Below, piece after piece: positions 35,296 to 47,204 of a DNA stretch of 64,000 nt. Source of the stretch: Branchiostoma floridae (lineage: Eukaryota; Chordata; Leptocardii; Amphioxiformes; Branchiostomatidae). The notes below the pieces were generated by a model. The model saw only the letters and a list, made by a program, of their open reading frames with translations, did no database searches and was not told the origin of the DNA. Both the position numbers and the translations under genes were made by a program. Within the stretch, counting starts at the first letter, position 1. Every line of letters begins with the position of its first letter. The stretch covers positions 7,457,105 through 7,521,104 of the forward strand of contig NC_049979.1 in the NCBI RefSeq assembly GCF_000003815.2, read 5' to 3'.

Positions 35296-38260
35296 ATGAT
35301 AGATAGAACTTTATTGCTCGACATTTGTACATGGTACAAAGTATGGCAATGACTGTTACACAAAGTACAAAATAGGTGTAGAGAATAAGACTTGATATCC
35401 TAATTAACGTAACAAGAAGGGCTGACACATTAGTCTTTGATATAGTGTTACAATCGAGTTGGGCTATACATGAGATTCATTACTCTTTCTAATAGCAAAG
35501 CAGTCTTTGATATATTTGCCTATCTTTGCATTATCGGAGTTGTGGCATCCAAAGATATATACAAATCTGTCTGTAGCATCGAGTCTCTTGAAATCTGCTG
35601 TACTGTATTCGAGAAATGTAAATAGCTCATTACGTAAAATAGCGTATCTAGAGCATTCCATTAAAAAGTGAAATTCATCTTCAATATGCTTTGGACAGAA
35701 AGGACAGAACCTTTGGTCAGGGGCTACATTGTAATATCTACCTGTTTCAATATTCAATTTATGGCTGCTGATTCTTAACTGAGTAATCGCTTTTCGAATT
35801 TCAAAATTATTTATATCATAAAGGTATGTTTCTTGTTCATAACATTCTTTTGACTTGCTAAGAAAAGACAGCTTTGAATTGTTTTCAATAGAATTAAACC
35901 ACTTTTGTATATATGTATCTTGTAGCCGGAGGCGTAGTTGGTTGACAATATAATCTATATTATAAGCCTCAGGTTTCATCCATATGTGTCCAAAGCCATG
36001 GTAACAGAGAATGTCCTTAACATGATTAATCCAGTCTTGATTATCAGTAAGTACAGTGTTGTATGCATCGCGAAGCAGAGAGTCCTCTGGTAAGTTTACC
36101 AAACGGTGCCAGTATTTAATGAGCTGAATTCTAGCAGGTATTATAATAGGAAAAGTTCCTAACTCTCCTCGCACGCCGTCATTAGATGATTTTGAATGAA
36201 CACCAAGTAGAAATTTCTGAAAACGTGTGTCAAGTATGTCAAATTCCGGTATATCTAAAGGGAGGCGTGTTTTATCGGTTGAAAAGCCATCCTTTTCTAT
36301 ATCAAGCCCAGACGCATGTCTTAAGAACATGTCTTTGTCTGGTCTTCTCTCAAAATTAATGATATAAGAATGAGTTGCATCAGTGCAAGTGCTCTTTCGA
36401 ATCGACAGTGGAATATTATCGTCGATCTGAAGTTTCTTCAATAAGAAAGAGAGAGTATTTTTTGGAGAAGATATAGGGATGTTTTTTGAGACAATAAGTT
36501 TCAGTGTTTTCGAGGTATGGTCAAAGCATGTTAACTCAGATCCATACATGAGGATAGGTTTTACAAATTTGTCGAAAAGATCTTTACCTAGCGCTATGGA
36601 AATATTTTCGGAAGATAAAAGTGATTTTAATTTAAAGATAGCTCTCATAGCTTTGGTCTTTAGAAATTTTCTGGCTGTTTTAAATTTACCTGAGGACGTA
36701 AAAGGGATTCCAAGGTAGGTGTAACTGTCTGTAACTTCTATTTCACTATCATATATGAAGAATTCTTTTGATATTTTTTTTGTATTGCCTTTAGAGAAGA
36801 TAAGAACTTTTGTTTTAGATACATTGACAGTTAATTTCCAATTATCACAATATGTTTGTAGAGTATTGATGCATTGTTGAAGTCCCTGCTTTGACAATGA
36901 AATCAAGGCAAGATCGTCTGCCCAGGACAGACAATTAATAGATCTAGAAGTTAAAGTAGCTGCATCACATTGGTCACGGTCAAAACATTGCGGCAGATCA
37001 TTGATAAATAGGTTAAATAGCAACGGACTTAAGTTACAACCTTGTCTTACTCCACATGTGGAAACAAAGGAATCTGATAAACCATTCTCCATTCTAACAG
37101 CATAGTTGACATTCATATACATAGATTTCAGTACATTGAAGAAGTTTCCATCGATACCATGATGTAACAATTTGTAGAATAATCCGTCACGCCATACACT
37201 GTCAAATGCTTTTTTCATGTCCACAAAACAAACAAACAATTTACCTTTCTTTTTTTGTGTATATTTTTCAATAAGAGATTTTAGAATGAATACATTATCA
37301 GCAGTACGGCATTTTTTTCGGAATCCAAATTGTGTGTCCGCTAACAAATTATTATCTTCTACAAAATTTTGTAATCTAGTATTTAGGAGACGCGTAAATA
37401 ATTTAGATAGACAACTCGAGAGAGCAATGCCTCTGTAATTGTCAACATTCGACTTGTCACCTGATTTGAATATCGGAGTGAGAATACTAGTATTCCAGTT
37501 AGATGGAAATGAACCTTCTGAAAGAATAGTATTGAAAAGGGTAACCAATGACTGGTATAACTGTTTTGATCCCTGTTTTAACATATCATTAGAAATAGAA
37601 TCTATACCACAGGCCTTTCCAGACTTTAATTGTTTGACGCCATCTAAAACTTCTTCCATAGTAAATGGATAATCCAGCAAATTAGATGGGTTTTTATCTA
37701 AATGTTTGATTTGTTCTGTGATTGTTTTTTCGAAATCCGTGTCAAAGTTTTTATTCTTTGTTAGATTATTCAGTCCTTTAAAGTGTTCTGTCCATTCAGT
37801 GCTGGTAATATTAGGGTCAGTTGTATTCTTCTGTGTTTTTCCGTTAACTTCGTTATCTAGAAAATTTAACAATGACCAAAATTCTTTTGGATTTTTTTCG
37901 CTCATATTTTCTAATTTTGTCAATATTTCAGCCTTATATCTTCGTTTGCATTGTTTAAGGAGTTTTTTGTACTCTTTTAGAGTTGAGAAGTATTTGATTC
38001 TTGTTTCGTGAGCCCATGGTTCTTTTTTTAACTGTAAGGATAGTCTTTTCAGTCGTTGGCGCAAGGACCAACAACACTGGTCAAACCACGCTTTATTCTT
38101 TTTGATTTGTGTTTTCTTAACTTGTTTTCTACGTCTTATTTTCAGTGACCTTAATGATGCATCTATCAAAATTTCCGTAAAGCGGGACATATGTGTGATA
38201 TGCACACAACGTTCTTGTCTAAAAAGTTGCATGTCCAGGTTGTTATCGATAACACGTGAT
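35296..38260 (-). mobile_element. 5'-truncated non-LTR (LINE) retrotransposon
   Basis: The insertion includes the RT ORF (35464-38232) and a short 3'UTR ending near 35300 in AATAAAGTTCTATCTATC on the minus strand, typical of a LINE 3' tail with a short tetranucleotide repeat. The apurinic endonuclease expected before the RT is absent, so the copy is 5'-truncated at about 38240-38260. It has the same orientation as the THIK gene. Boundaries are approximate. Confidence 0.82.
35464..38232 (-). CDS. Reverse transcriptase of a non-LTR retrotransposon
   Basis: An uninterrupted 922-codon frame. Residues 1-130 are the basic linker that usually follows the endonuclease (WFDQCC, EFWSLLN). The RT spans about 190-520: GKACGIDSI (205-213), ILTPIFKSGD (250-259), QFGFRK (301-306), VDMKKAFDSVW (337-347), GVRQGCNLSPLLFN (394-407) and the catalytic WADD (437-440), where YADD or FADD is more common. 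The C-terminus holds a CPFC...HFLMEC zinc-knuckle-like motif. It would copy its own RNA at a nicked target. The clade is uncertain (jockey/CR1-like group). No host function is implied. Confidence 0.93.
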   Translation of the reverse strand: MQLFRQERCVHITHMSRFTEILIDASLRSLKIRRRKQVKKTQIKKNKAWFDQCCWSLRQRLKRLSLQLKKEPWAHETRIKYFSTLKEYKKLLKQCKRRYKAEILTKLENMSEKNPKEFWSLLNFLDNEVNGKTQKNTTDPNITSTEWTEHFKGLNNLTKNKNFDTDFEKTITEQIKHLDKNPSNLLDYPFTMEEVLDGVKQLKSGKACGIDSISNDMLKQGSKQLYQSLVTLFNTILSEGSFPSNWNTSILTPIFKSGDKSNVDNYRGIALSSCLSKLFTRLLNTRLQNFVEDNNLLADTQFGFRKKCRTADNVFILKSLIEKYTQKKKGKLFVCFVDMKKAFDSVWRDGLFYKLLHHGIDGNFFNVLKSMYMNVNYAVRMENGLSDSFVSTCGVRQGCNLSPLLFNLFINDLPQCFDRDQCDAATLTSRSINCLSWADDLALISLSKQGLQQCINTLQTYCDNWKLTVNVSKTKVLIFSKGNTKKISKEFFIYDSEIEVTDSYTYLGIPFTSSGKFKTARKFLKTKAMRAIFKLKSLLSSENISIALGKDLFDKFVKPILMYGSELTCFDHTSKTLKLIVSKNIPISSPKNTLSFLLKKLQIDDNIPLSIRKSTCTDATHSYIINFERRPDKDMFLRHASGLDIEKDGFSTDKTRLPLDIPEFDILDTRFQKFLLGVHSKSSNDGVRGELGTFPIIIPARIQLIKYWHRLVNLPEDSLLRDAYNTVLTDNQDWINHVKDILCYHGFGHIWMKPEAYNIDYIVNQLRLRLQDTYIQKWFNSIENNSKLSFLSKSKECYEQETYLYDINNFEIRKAITQLRISSHKLNIETGRYYNVAPDQRFCPFCPKHIEDEFHFLMECSRYAILRNELFTFLEYSTADFKRLDATDRFVYIFGCHNSDNAKIGKYIKDCFAIRKSNESHV

Positions 38261-39459
38261 ACACAGTAACAGGGTATTCAATATTGACGGTCGTTCTAAA
38301 TTTAGTATAGTTTCGTCCAATTTGGCCCCATCCTGACATTAACGTTACATAACGTAACGGGAAGGCTAATCATCCGGCGCCATACATAAATGCAAACGGG
38401 GTAGGTCTTTGGTTCAATTACAAAGGAATGGCGACACTGCACACTTGTGGCCTCGCGCTTTAAAGCTGATAATAGGAGGCACGTCTGACGGGTGATACTA
38501 ACTATGGTCAATTGTGATGCGTGGTAGGGATGAATCACATATTCCCTTGTTGCTCCTTTTTCTATTTGTACACGTGTGAGTTGACAGCCTTCTTTGCTCT
38601 TTGTAAATCTAATAGAAGTTTGACAAAATGTTTATTATCATTCTGGCTTCGGGCATGTGTAAATGTTAGGGATACAATTATGGTGCTCTGCGTGTGATGG
38701 TTGTAGCAAGGATAATCACCAGAAAGAACAAATATTCAGCATTAAAGCTATCAGAAACAGACGAAATAGTTCACAGGCCATAACTCATCCCGGACATAAA
38801 CTTTTCTTGTATTGTTCGGACAGAAAAAGGACAATGAGAGCAAACCAGACCAGGCCCGAATAGCCCGGACCCTGCTGTCCATATAGCCGGTACGACCGCC
38901 CTTCGGCATTATACACACCTGCTTCTAGGGCACTAGGCGCGGCAGCAGCTGTTTCTGCATCTGCATCTAAATCCTCTATGCTGTAATGGTACCAATAAAT
39001 CATAATTGACCCACTTAAAAACAATTTTGGCAATTCGTTTTCTCCACACCCTTTTCGCGCCATGGTTGATAGACCCCGAATGAACCCCGCCCACAATGCA
39101 GACATGAGTAAGCGTGACTGTCGGGGATCATGGCACACCGTCCATCATCGTGAGCTCTATCTTATCTAAGACCCACTGAATCCTGGGATTTCACAGTATT
39201 TCAAGATTAACGGCTATCATAGTGTCAACCTCTAAATGAATTTAGCACAAATCCTGGATATAGGGATTGCGACGGTGCGATTAAAGCTGCCGACAGTGTG
39301 GCCTGGTCTAGACAATCGCTAAGCCGTTTGCACAGCTTAACATCTAGCAAATTAAATTTAAATTAAATTTATGCCAATTTCTAAATGTACTCTGGTAACC
39401 TTTTGTAACTAAATGCAATAGTTCTTGTACATGTTCTCCTACAGAACAACAGCTCATTC

Positions 39460-39500
39460 CTAGATATGTACCTTTGGCAAGAAGGTAATGTTTTCGCTAG

Positions 39501-39568
<68 letters not shown>

Positions 39569-39700
39569 TGGTTTATGTATGTATGTATGTAGATGACCAA
39601 CCTAAGTCTAAAATGCTTGGATGGATTGTAATGATATTTAGTAGTGGGTACGTATTCAAGAGACCTCGAAATGATTATATTTCAGGCCCCCTAGTGTTTT
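39460..39700 (+). repeat. (TG)28 microsatellite inside a 'CAAGAAGGTAATGTTTTC' dispersed repeat
   Basis: An uninterrupted (TG)28 runs 39505-39560, with an imperfect extension and a (TATG)n stretch to about 39591. The flanks GGCAAGAAGGTAATGTTTTC and GGATGGATTGTAATGATATT recur, diverged and without the long TG tract, at about 52697-52810. The microsatellite therefore arose within a repeat family member. Confidence 0.8.
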
Positions 39701-42700
39701 GTGGTTTTTAAAAAAACTTGATAAACTGCTGAAGTTACTGGAATAGAATGCCAGAACTGACTGACTGTGAATATCATCTTTGTCACCGTCTTTACTGGGA
39801 TTTGTCTTTGTGTCGACAGCGCTGACATATTCGTCTTATCTCTGTCTCCAAGAGTCCTCGCTTGGAATTGGGTTGACACGAGGTCAACATTAGTGTTCAT
39901 ACATAATCCCCGTCCTTCCGAGCTTGTCTGGGATTTCATTTCAATCAGTGATGGTGCCAAAACGCAAGGCGAACACTCTCACGAATACAGTGCATTACAC
40001 AAGAAGCATACGGGACTTTGAAATTTGCCAGGTCCATGTGAAGAATACATTCCCTACAAGGCTGGACAGCTGCTGCCTTCTAGGTATGAGGATAACTAGG
40101 AATCGAGCATCAAATAATATCTTATATGCATGTACACGCAAATGTCTTTCAGAATGAAAACATGTTAACAGTATTCGCCTCTGACCTTAGCCGTCTAGTT
40201 TGTTCCGTTCCTGGCATACTAATGTCACTGAAGATTTGCTGTTACTGTCAAACCGCTTAAAGGCTTGCCCATGTTGTTCAAGGTTATATCAGATACACTC
40301 AACTTCACTGACCTTTCTGGCCGGGTCTGAATGTTACAGATTCGCCCCATAACCTGCCATATTGAATTGTACAAATGGCTAAAGACGAGCGCTTTGTCCA
40401 TAGCCAATGTCAATTAGCTTATTTGGCTCTGTCGGCTTTCTACGGTTTATTTGTGATTTCAATACAAGTGATAGTTCAGAACAGTTTGATCTCCTCCCGG
40501 TTAAGTGCTCGAAAACATTTGATAAGTTTCGACGTTACAAAATACATGCTGAGTTGTCCCTCCCCGTTCAAAATAGACTCTAGAAAATAGACAGGGTCCG
40601 TGGCAAATATTGAGAATCACTGTCTTTATTCTTCCCCAAAGTTATGGCACATCGAGATACAAGGTAAGACCAGCTAAATATTTATCAAAATCTGACACCA
40701 CGGTGGCATCTATAGATATATGTAGGTCTCGGTATGTCTCCCCATTTGTGTCAAAGTCCTACAGCATTTATCTGTGCACCTACGCACACAACATATAACC
40801 ATGATTGAGTGTTTGGTAGAGCTGACCTGACGGTATATCATACTTATCTATGGAGACGACAACCGTTCACTGACAGTGGAGCGCGTCATCTGGTCCGACG
40901 TACGCCTTAAACAGTGACAAGGGCAGCACTAGGGGACACATTTCTGCTAGTTACAGCGAGAGAAGGTAGCTTAGTAGGTGACTTGAAGTCACTTTATCTT
41001 TCTATAGCGTGCCCCGACTTAAATGTGATTGGCTGGTTGGAAAGATGCTACCGCGTATCCTGTCTCAATGGTTTTACGAAAAAAAACACTCAAAATGCTC
41101 TCGATGTAAGGGCATAAATCCGTACATGAAGATGCCAAAATGTTATGAAAACATTCTTTATGACGGTGGAATGTTCTCTTAGTTGTAAAACACGGTACTT
41201 TGTTCCCGTGCTCTTAAGTAATCACAACAATACATCAGCACCATGGACATAGCAGATATATGGTTGTTTATCCCCTCCGCACTACCGATATCAGTATCAG
41301 TGCGCATCTGTTCACAAACATGGATCGGAAGTACTGTAGTTCGCAGAAAGCTCATCTGGTAATCACAGCAACACATTCAGCACCAAGGACAGGGTGTGTT
41401 CCCTGCAACACACTATCGGCATCGCTGCAGGCTTAAGGCACAATTTCCCAGCAGCTATATAAAACGCGTGCGCAGATTCAATGGACTGTGGAAATTGAAA
41501 CCGACTTTCTACAATCGTGGAGGTCCCAAGTAGAAATGTTCTTTGGCATTTTGTCCTGCCGTAAACCGTCCTGCTGACTGACATGAAAGTGATGATCCTT
41601 GTAGGCTATTTGTAATGTGAGCTGCTTATGTTTAGGAATCAGAGCGTGCTGCTACACCTGATCGACTATTTGTGCCTCCCTACAGGACTCCAATGGTGCG
41701 TACTGCACGCAGCATTCCAGAACTAATCCACTTTTGGTTATTTCGGGAGCTAACATTATTCAAACGCACCTGATGTGCTGAATGCTATTAAAAGGTCTAC
41801 AGTGTCTGATGAACCAAAGAAGAACTTGAACAAAGCAGTAGAAGTTTTAGTCAGCCTTTTTTGCTTTCCTAAGACACCAGTGACTAAAGATGTTGGCTCC
41901 CATGCTGAGGCTATTTTGTCCGCTCAACACTATGCGACAACATCGTTTATCTAGCAGACCTACATTTTCCAGTAGCAGCCGTTTGACAACATTGCACAAC
42001 TGAGAAGGGTCAAGTCATTAAAATGTGCGCTGTTTGGCGGACCCAATCCCATGGGATTGCAAAGCCCCCATGCGAGTGACCCTATAGGACCGTAAGCTGT
42101 TCAATATAAGATGACAGATGAGATGGTCCATATATAGTGACAGGGTCGAAACAATATCACTGAGGTTTTTCGGAAACTGCACAGAGCGATTAATGGCCTT
42201 TTTCTTTCGAATAGAACTGCGCGCAACACGTAACCTGTAAACGTGTACAAGATTCCTCTACTTGTACAGAGAAGACATAATATCAACACTCATAATTCTA
42301 CCAGATGCCATGATATCACCACATGAGAAAATACATCGAATTAAAGTGAATTACCAACGAGGTACCAACGCAGCAGCAGTAATCCGGAGGTTTAATGCAC
42401 TTCAGATATTTAGGTGTTCAAGACAATCTTGAGAAGGCCTCTATCAGTTTTTTGATGTGGCGGCATTATGGCACCAAACCTAATTATCATTTCTTATACA
42501 TGCAACAATATTCTTTTTTTTTTATTTAGACCCAATGGACTGCACTAAATGTGCATATATGGGTGGAAAAACGGATATCTGTAGGAAGGAATCTTTCTTT
42601 GTCATCTACTACTACATGAAGCCTACATAAATCCATACCACGGTTGGAAAGGCTCGCGTTACTCCATGGATCCGCATCACGGGAAGGCTAGGCGCAGTGT

Positions 42701-44267
42701 ACGGAATTCTGGATATCTAAATCACTTACAAAATAACAAATACCGTGACGGTCACCACTGGAGCTATAAACAGCAGGTTTTGCTTAACGTGGGCATGTAG
42801 AGATCATTCAGATAAGCCTGTCATTTTAGATTTCTAACTGATTTGTGCAATTTCTCCTGAGCTTTGGGGGACTTTTGCTGCGCGTTTGGCAGTATGATAC
42901 ACGCCATGTTATATCCATTCTTGTTGAACACTGTTGGCTTTTTCCATGCTCATGGACAATACTTAAATACTTTTACATTACTTAGAGGTAACTTAGATAC
43001 TGGGGCATGTGAGCTTGCCGTGTGGTATTATCCATTGGCAAGTTTATTTCTTCTGTGGAACTGTACGGCACTATGAAGATTATCAGATTATCAGTATCCT
43101 GATGTGGTGTCGGTTTCTGACAAACCTCAAGATAATTGAACCCTGTATGTTTGAGAAAGCTGAACCATTGTACCTTCCACACCACTGGAAGGAACGGGAA
43201 GCATATGGCAGATAATTATTGATTTCATCGGTTTCCTTAAGCACTATGTTTAACCCGTTACCCATTGTGCCTATGGTCACATTAACGATCATCAGTCAGG
43301 GATACAGGGTTGATTTCTAATCGATGTTATAAGGCCTTCGCCTGTCTCCGTTGAGACGCTAGCTCCTAAGGATTGATTCGATGGTTGTTGGACATTCATT
43401 AGACGTGAGCTATAGGATCCAACAAACTACATTCAGATGTGCTTTGTGGATGATGATGTAATGACCATTCCGAAAATAGTTTCATCAGGTTGGTAGAATA
43501 TAGGTAGAATACATCGGCTACATACATTGGCTACATATAGCGGTGAGAAGCAGAACTCCAGTTAGAAGCTCTGACGAAGGTGTCTGAGAGATATCGAAAC
43601 GTAAGCAATGTAGGTACCTGCTTGTTGTGTAAAAAGAAACCCCTATATCCTATGATGTAATCATGTTCTGTCCCTCGGTGATGACCGCCTCCCTTAGAAG
43701 ACTTGTGAGGCCCCTCCCCTATAAAACTACAAGAGTCTACTTTGCCGAAGGGTTGCAATCTCAGCAATCAAGATTCTATAACAGCAAGTAATATGTTGAT
43801 ATATTTTAAAAGGTACCGATTTCTTAGAAGAGTAGAATGTAATATGGTCTGCCTGAGGGATATAAAGGACACACAGCGTAACACAGACCAGACAGGCTGT
43901 TACCGCGGAGTTCAGTAGGGAGCCTTGTAATAGATCAATCACCAACTCAGTAATACAATCAAAATGTGCTTGGGCCAACCGACTTATTTCATTCTCTCCG
44001 TGAGTCGTTTTCCTGATAGCATTATGGAGCCGTAAGTCAGCAGATATCTGGCGCGTAATGGAAGATACCTGCAGAAATCAGATTAGGCAGCGGGAGACTT
44101 CGACCTCCAAATTGCTCATAAGGGCTTGGGTGGTACTTTTGGTTGAACCTCATTTCGCCCTGGGCTCAGCGGAAGTCGTGCACTCGTACGGTCAATGTCT
44201 GGTATTGACCGGGCGAAGTCGATTCTGCATCATAGTAGAGGGGAGGAGACAAGGTAGAAACCGCAGA

Positions 44268-44877
44268 GATCTATATATGCTGGGTCCGTGTCAAAAGGCG
44301 GACAGGTTCACCATGACTACTAGGCGGTGATGGTAGATGGACAAAATGAACGAAAAATAAGGAGGTACACAGAAGGTCCAGCTAATTTAAGCTATTAGTT
44401 CTTGTATCACTTGCCTATTTCGACGCCATTTATCTAAATGTAGCGGTCATAAAAGCATTAGCTAGACACTGTTATTCAATTATTATTCACTGTATTGTTG
44501 GTACAGATGTGCAATGTTAAGGTGCCAGCCCGGCAATAGCTGTGTCATCCAATCCAATCAATCAACTTCCCAACGGGAATTAAACCCAGGTTATATATAT
44601 TCCAAACAATATCATATGGAAAGACTACCTATCCGGGGCTCTAACTGATTTTTGTGATCACTGTTGCTTTCGATCTTGTTAGTTCACATGTGTGTTACTC
44701 GTTTTGTAAATATGTACCATGTCTTTCTTTTTATTCTTTAGAAAATAGTTTGAAAACCAAACAAAAAGAAGAAAGAAGCCCTATTCAACAAGTTGGATTC
44801 ATTTTCACGCGACGCCTTCGCTTTATTACATCTATATATGCTGGGTTCGTGTCAGAAAACTGATAGGTTGACCATGT
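44268..44877 (+). repeat. Direct repeat pair 560 bp apart
   Basis: ATCTATATATGCTGGGTCCG at 44269 and ATCTATATATGCTGGGTTCG at 44829 both continue with GTGTCA-AAA...GA-AGGTT-ACCATG. About 50 bp is shared at each end of a 560-bp spacer. It could be the ends of an LTR-less insertion or a local duplication; class unknown. Confidence 0.5.
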
Positions 44878-47131
44878 TATGAGGACGTAAAAGGACGAAT
44901 CCCTGCAGTAAAATTGATAGGGAAGATCTAGAGGCACACCACATTCATAGGAAAGTCATGATCCTCAGTTAAACATAAAGTTCTTGTCCTTTACTGAAGT
45001 ATCTTTATGTCTATGTAGCACTTTTCTTTACTTCATGAGACCGGTCGTCGCAGTACTGTATGAAATCCGGGTTTTGGTTCTGTAATTCCTGTTCAGTGCT
45101 TTCTTTTCAACCCGCTTTGTTTTAGAACTTGCTGATATTACATTTCACGAGCTTGCTGTAGTTTTGATGTTTAATTGCCTGCCGTCGATAGTGAGTGATC
45201 CATCCCACTCTCCGAACTGAGCTACCGTATCTCCGCCGGCGACTCCAGGCCGCAATCCCCGATATCATCAAATCTGCTCCCGGAGTCATTAGAATGATGA
45301 AAGCCAAATGAAGTCTTGAGGAAATAGAACCCCACACTCCGGCAACCCACGGGCTGTGTTACTGATAGTGCTAATGGCAGAGGGTAAAACTCTCATTTCC
45401 TCCGCGGACATGTCCCGGAGAACGCGATTCATCATGTATTGGAGCTGCAGTCCCTTGTTGGGCGCACCTAAGTCTGAATACTGTTCACTCTGCGACTTCG
45501 TTATGTCTCCTGACAGTCTGGTAGGGACCACATGCGTTCAACTTTGATCGAATCAGCGTCATCTTTAATTGTTTTTGAATCTTCGGTTGTCGCTACGATT
45601 TGCTCCCACAGGGAGATTATGTTGTTTTCGGCGTTTCTTCTTCTTCTTGTTTCTTTGTTCACAGATTCTATAGGGAAGGGAAGCACCGCCGCCGAGGACC
45701 ATTCTCGGACTACCGGGACATTTGGTCCTGGAGAATTTGTATCCCTTTCCCTTAATACACGTGAAGAAGGAAACCTGACACTTCACTGTGCACCATTCTA
45801 GGGTTCAAAGACAACTCCGTAGTAGGTCTAGAATCCCCCTTACGCTCACCCAGCGCGCAGAGTGACAGGCTCAGCAGTGGCAATGCCACGGGTGACGCCC
45901 CTGGAGACACCGGGTGACTGTTCTCCTGGCGGGGTGATCCGGTTCCCAGCCCGAGTAACGTCATCAGTATGCTACAGTTGGTAATGGCTCGCTTTGATAT
46001 CACATGTTGCCTCAATCCCACGCAGAAATAAAACTCAATTGGCACTTTGTGTGTGAGTGAAAATTAAAAAAAGAAAACAGTTTTTTTACCATATTGAAAA
46101 TCATAATCTGTGTGACCAATTATGATAATTGTGAATATCCATAGTACGTTTTTGCTCACGGCATAATCGATAGATATATAATCGATAAAGATTTCAAATC
46201 AGCCTTCCAATCATTTTGCCAAGGTAATAAGATAAAATGACTTCATATATATTTATAAGTACGGTTTATAGACATGTCTCATAGGACTCACGGTGTAAGA
46301 AATGTTAAAAATCACCAATGGCACATGTTAGAGAAAAGTTTAGAAGTAAGTCAAGGCTGTATCACATGATTGAGAACAATATAGAGGCACACTTAGTCTC
46401 CGTCGTTTATCATCATTTTGAGTTTTGTCAAGAAGTAGGTTAAAGGAGCCCAAACGACCTGTAACAAACAAGATGGCTAGATGGATCGATGACTCTGTGC
46501 CATATTGCTGAATAGCCTTACTGTCCTAATGACACAGGGCTGCATTCTGGAATACAAACTAGCGTAATGCGGTAATAGTGTAAGCAGGAGAGGTGATTGG
46601 TGACTCAGCTGAATGCTGAAGTGACACCGAAGTTGCACCAGTGAGAAGCTATGCGATGTGGCCCAAGATAAGCTCACATCCGGGTTCCAGCGGGTGCATG
46701 TCGGGATGTTCTCAGAGGTGGGTAAGGGCTGCTGGGAAATCGTCACGGCTAGTTCGGACTGGTGTCCTATTCTGTTTTAACGATCAGCCATACCAGAAAA
46801 GAGTTAAACTACTGTTGATCAGAACCCCTGCTTTTTCTGACAGCTCTGTGATGTGCTCCCTTCTCTACATATTGCTAAATCTAAGTGTATGTTGGTGATG
46901 TTGGCATTACGACAACCACAGCTGGTTAGTGTAGGAAAGATCGCCATGTTTTTCCACTATTTGTTTCTTGACATACGTGACCTCTAATGAGAAAGCAATC
47001 TGCTTACTATGTTGACGTTCTAGTAATCAAGAAACTTAGTAATTAAGAAACTTAGAACTTAAGTACCTTTGGGTTGGGATGGATTGCGATGATACTTGTG
47101 GCAGAGTGAGCATGTGGGCAGGTCTTCAAAG

Positions 47132-47204
47132 GAGTCTCAAGTCGACCTTGAGCTTTATCATTGCAAGTCTTGGAATGATAAAGCTCAAGGTCGACTTGAG
47201 ACTC
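47132..47204. repeat. Perfect hairpin: 31-bp stem, 11-nt loop
   Basis: The left arm 47132-47162 is the exact reverse complement of the right arm 47174-47204; the loop is gcaagtcttgg (47163-47173). There are no mismatches in 31 bp, and pairing stops at the next base on both sides. The stem includes AAGTCGACCTTGAGC. No other copy was seen in the window. Confidence 0.95.

Larger units (their letters stand above)
38261..47131. other. Long gene-poor stretch (presumed THIK intron)
   Basis: No conserved exon was recognised on either strand. It contains the TG microsatellite listed separately, direct repeats at 41217/41359 and 44269/44829, and a minus-strand frame at 38785-39138 ending in a hydrophobic segment (YSGLVWFALIVLFLS) with no identifiable family. 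A plus-strand frame from 45619 begins with a signal-peptide-like LFSAFLLLLVSLF but is only about 60 residues and has no clear donor. Confidence 0.45.

Noticed and set aside
38785-39138. Minus-strand frame ending in a hydrophobic segment
   Set aside because: No family is recognised and there are no splice partners; base composition is like the surrounding intron.
39466-39711. Plus-strand frame with a long Val-Cys repeat
   Set aside because: It is the translation of the (TG)28 microsatellite and its flanks; there is no coding support.
45120-45270. Possible tRNA on the minus strand (GATACGGTAGCTCAGTTCGG)
   Set aside because: The A-box resembles a tRNA, but no B-box or acceptor-stem pairing follows within the required distance.
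45619-45801. Possible first exon of a secreted protein (LFSAFLLLLVSLF signal-like start)
   Set aside because: The frame is about 60 residues, with no clear donor, no partner exon and no domain; it may be chance hydrophobic composition.
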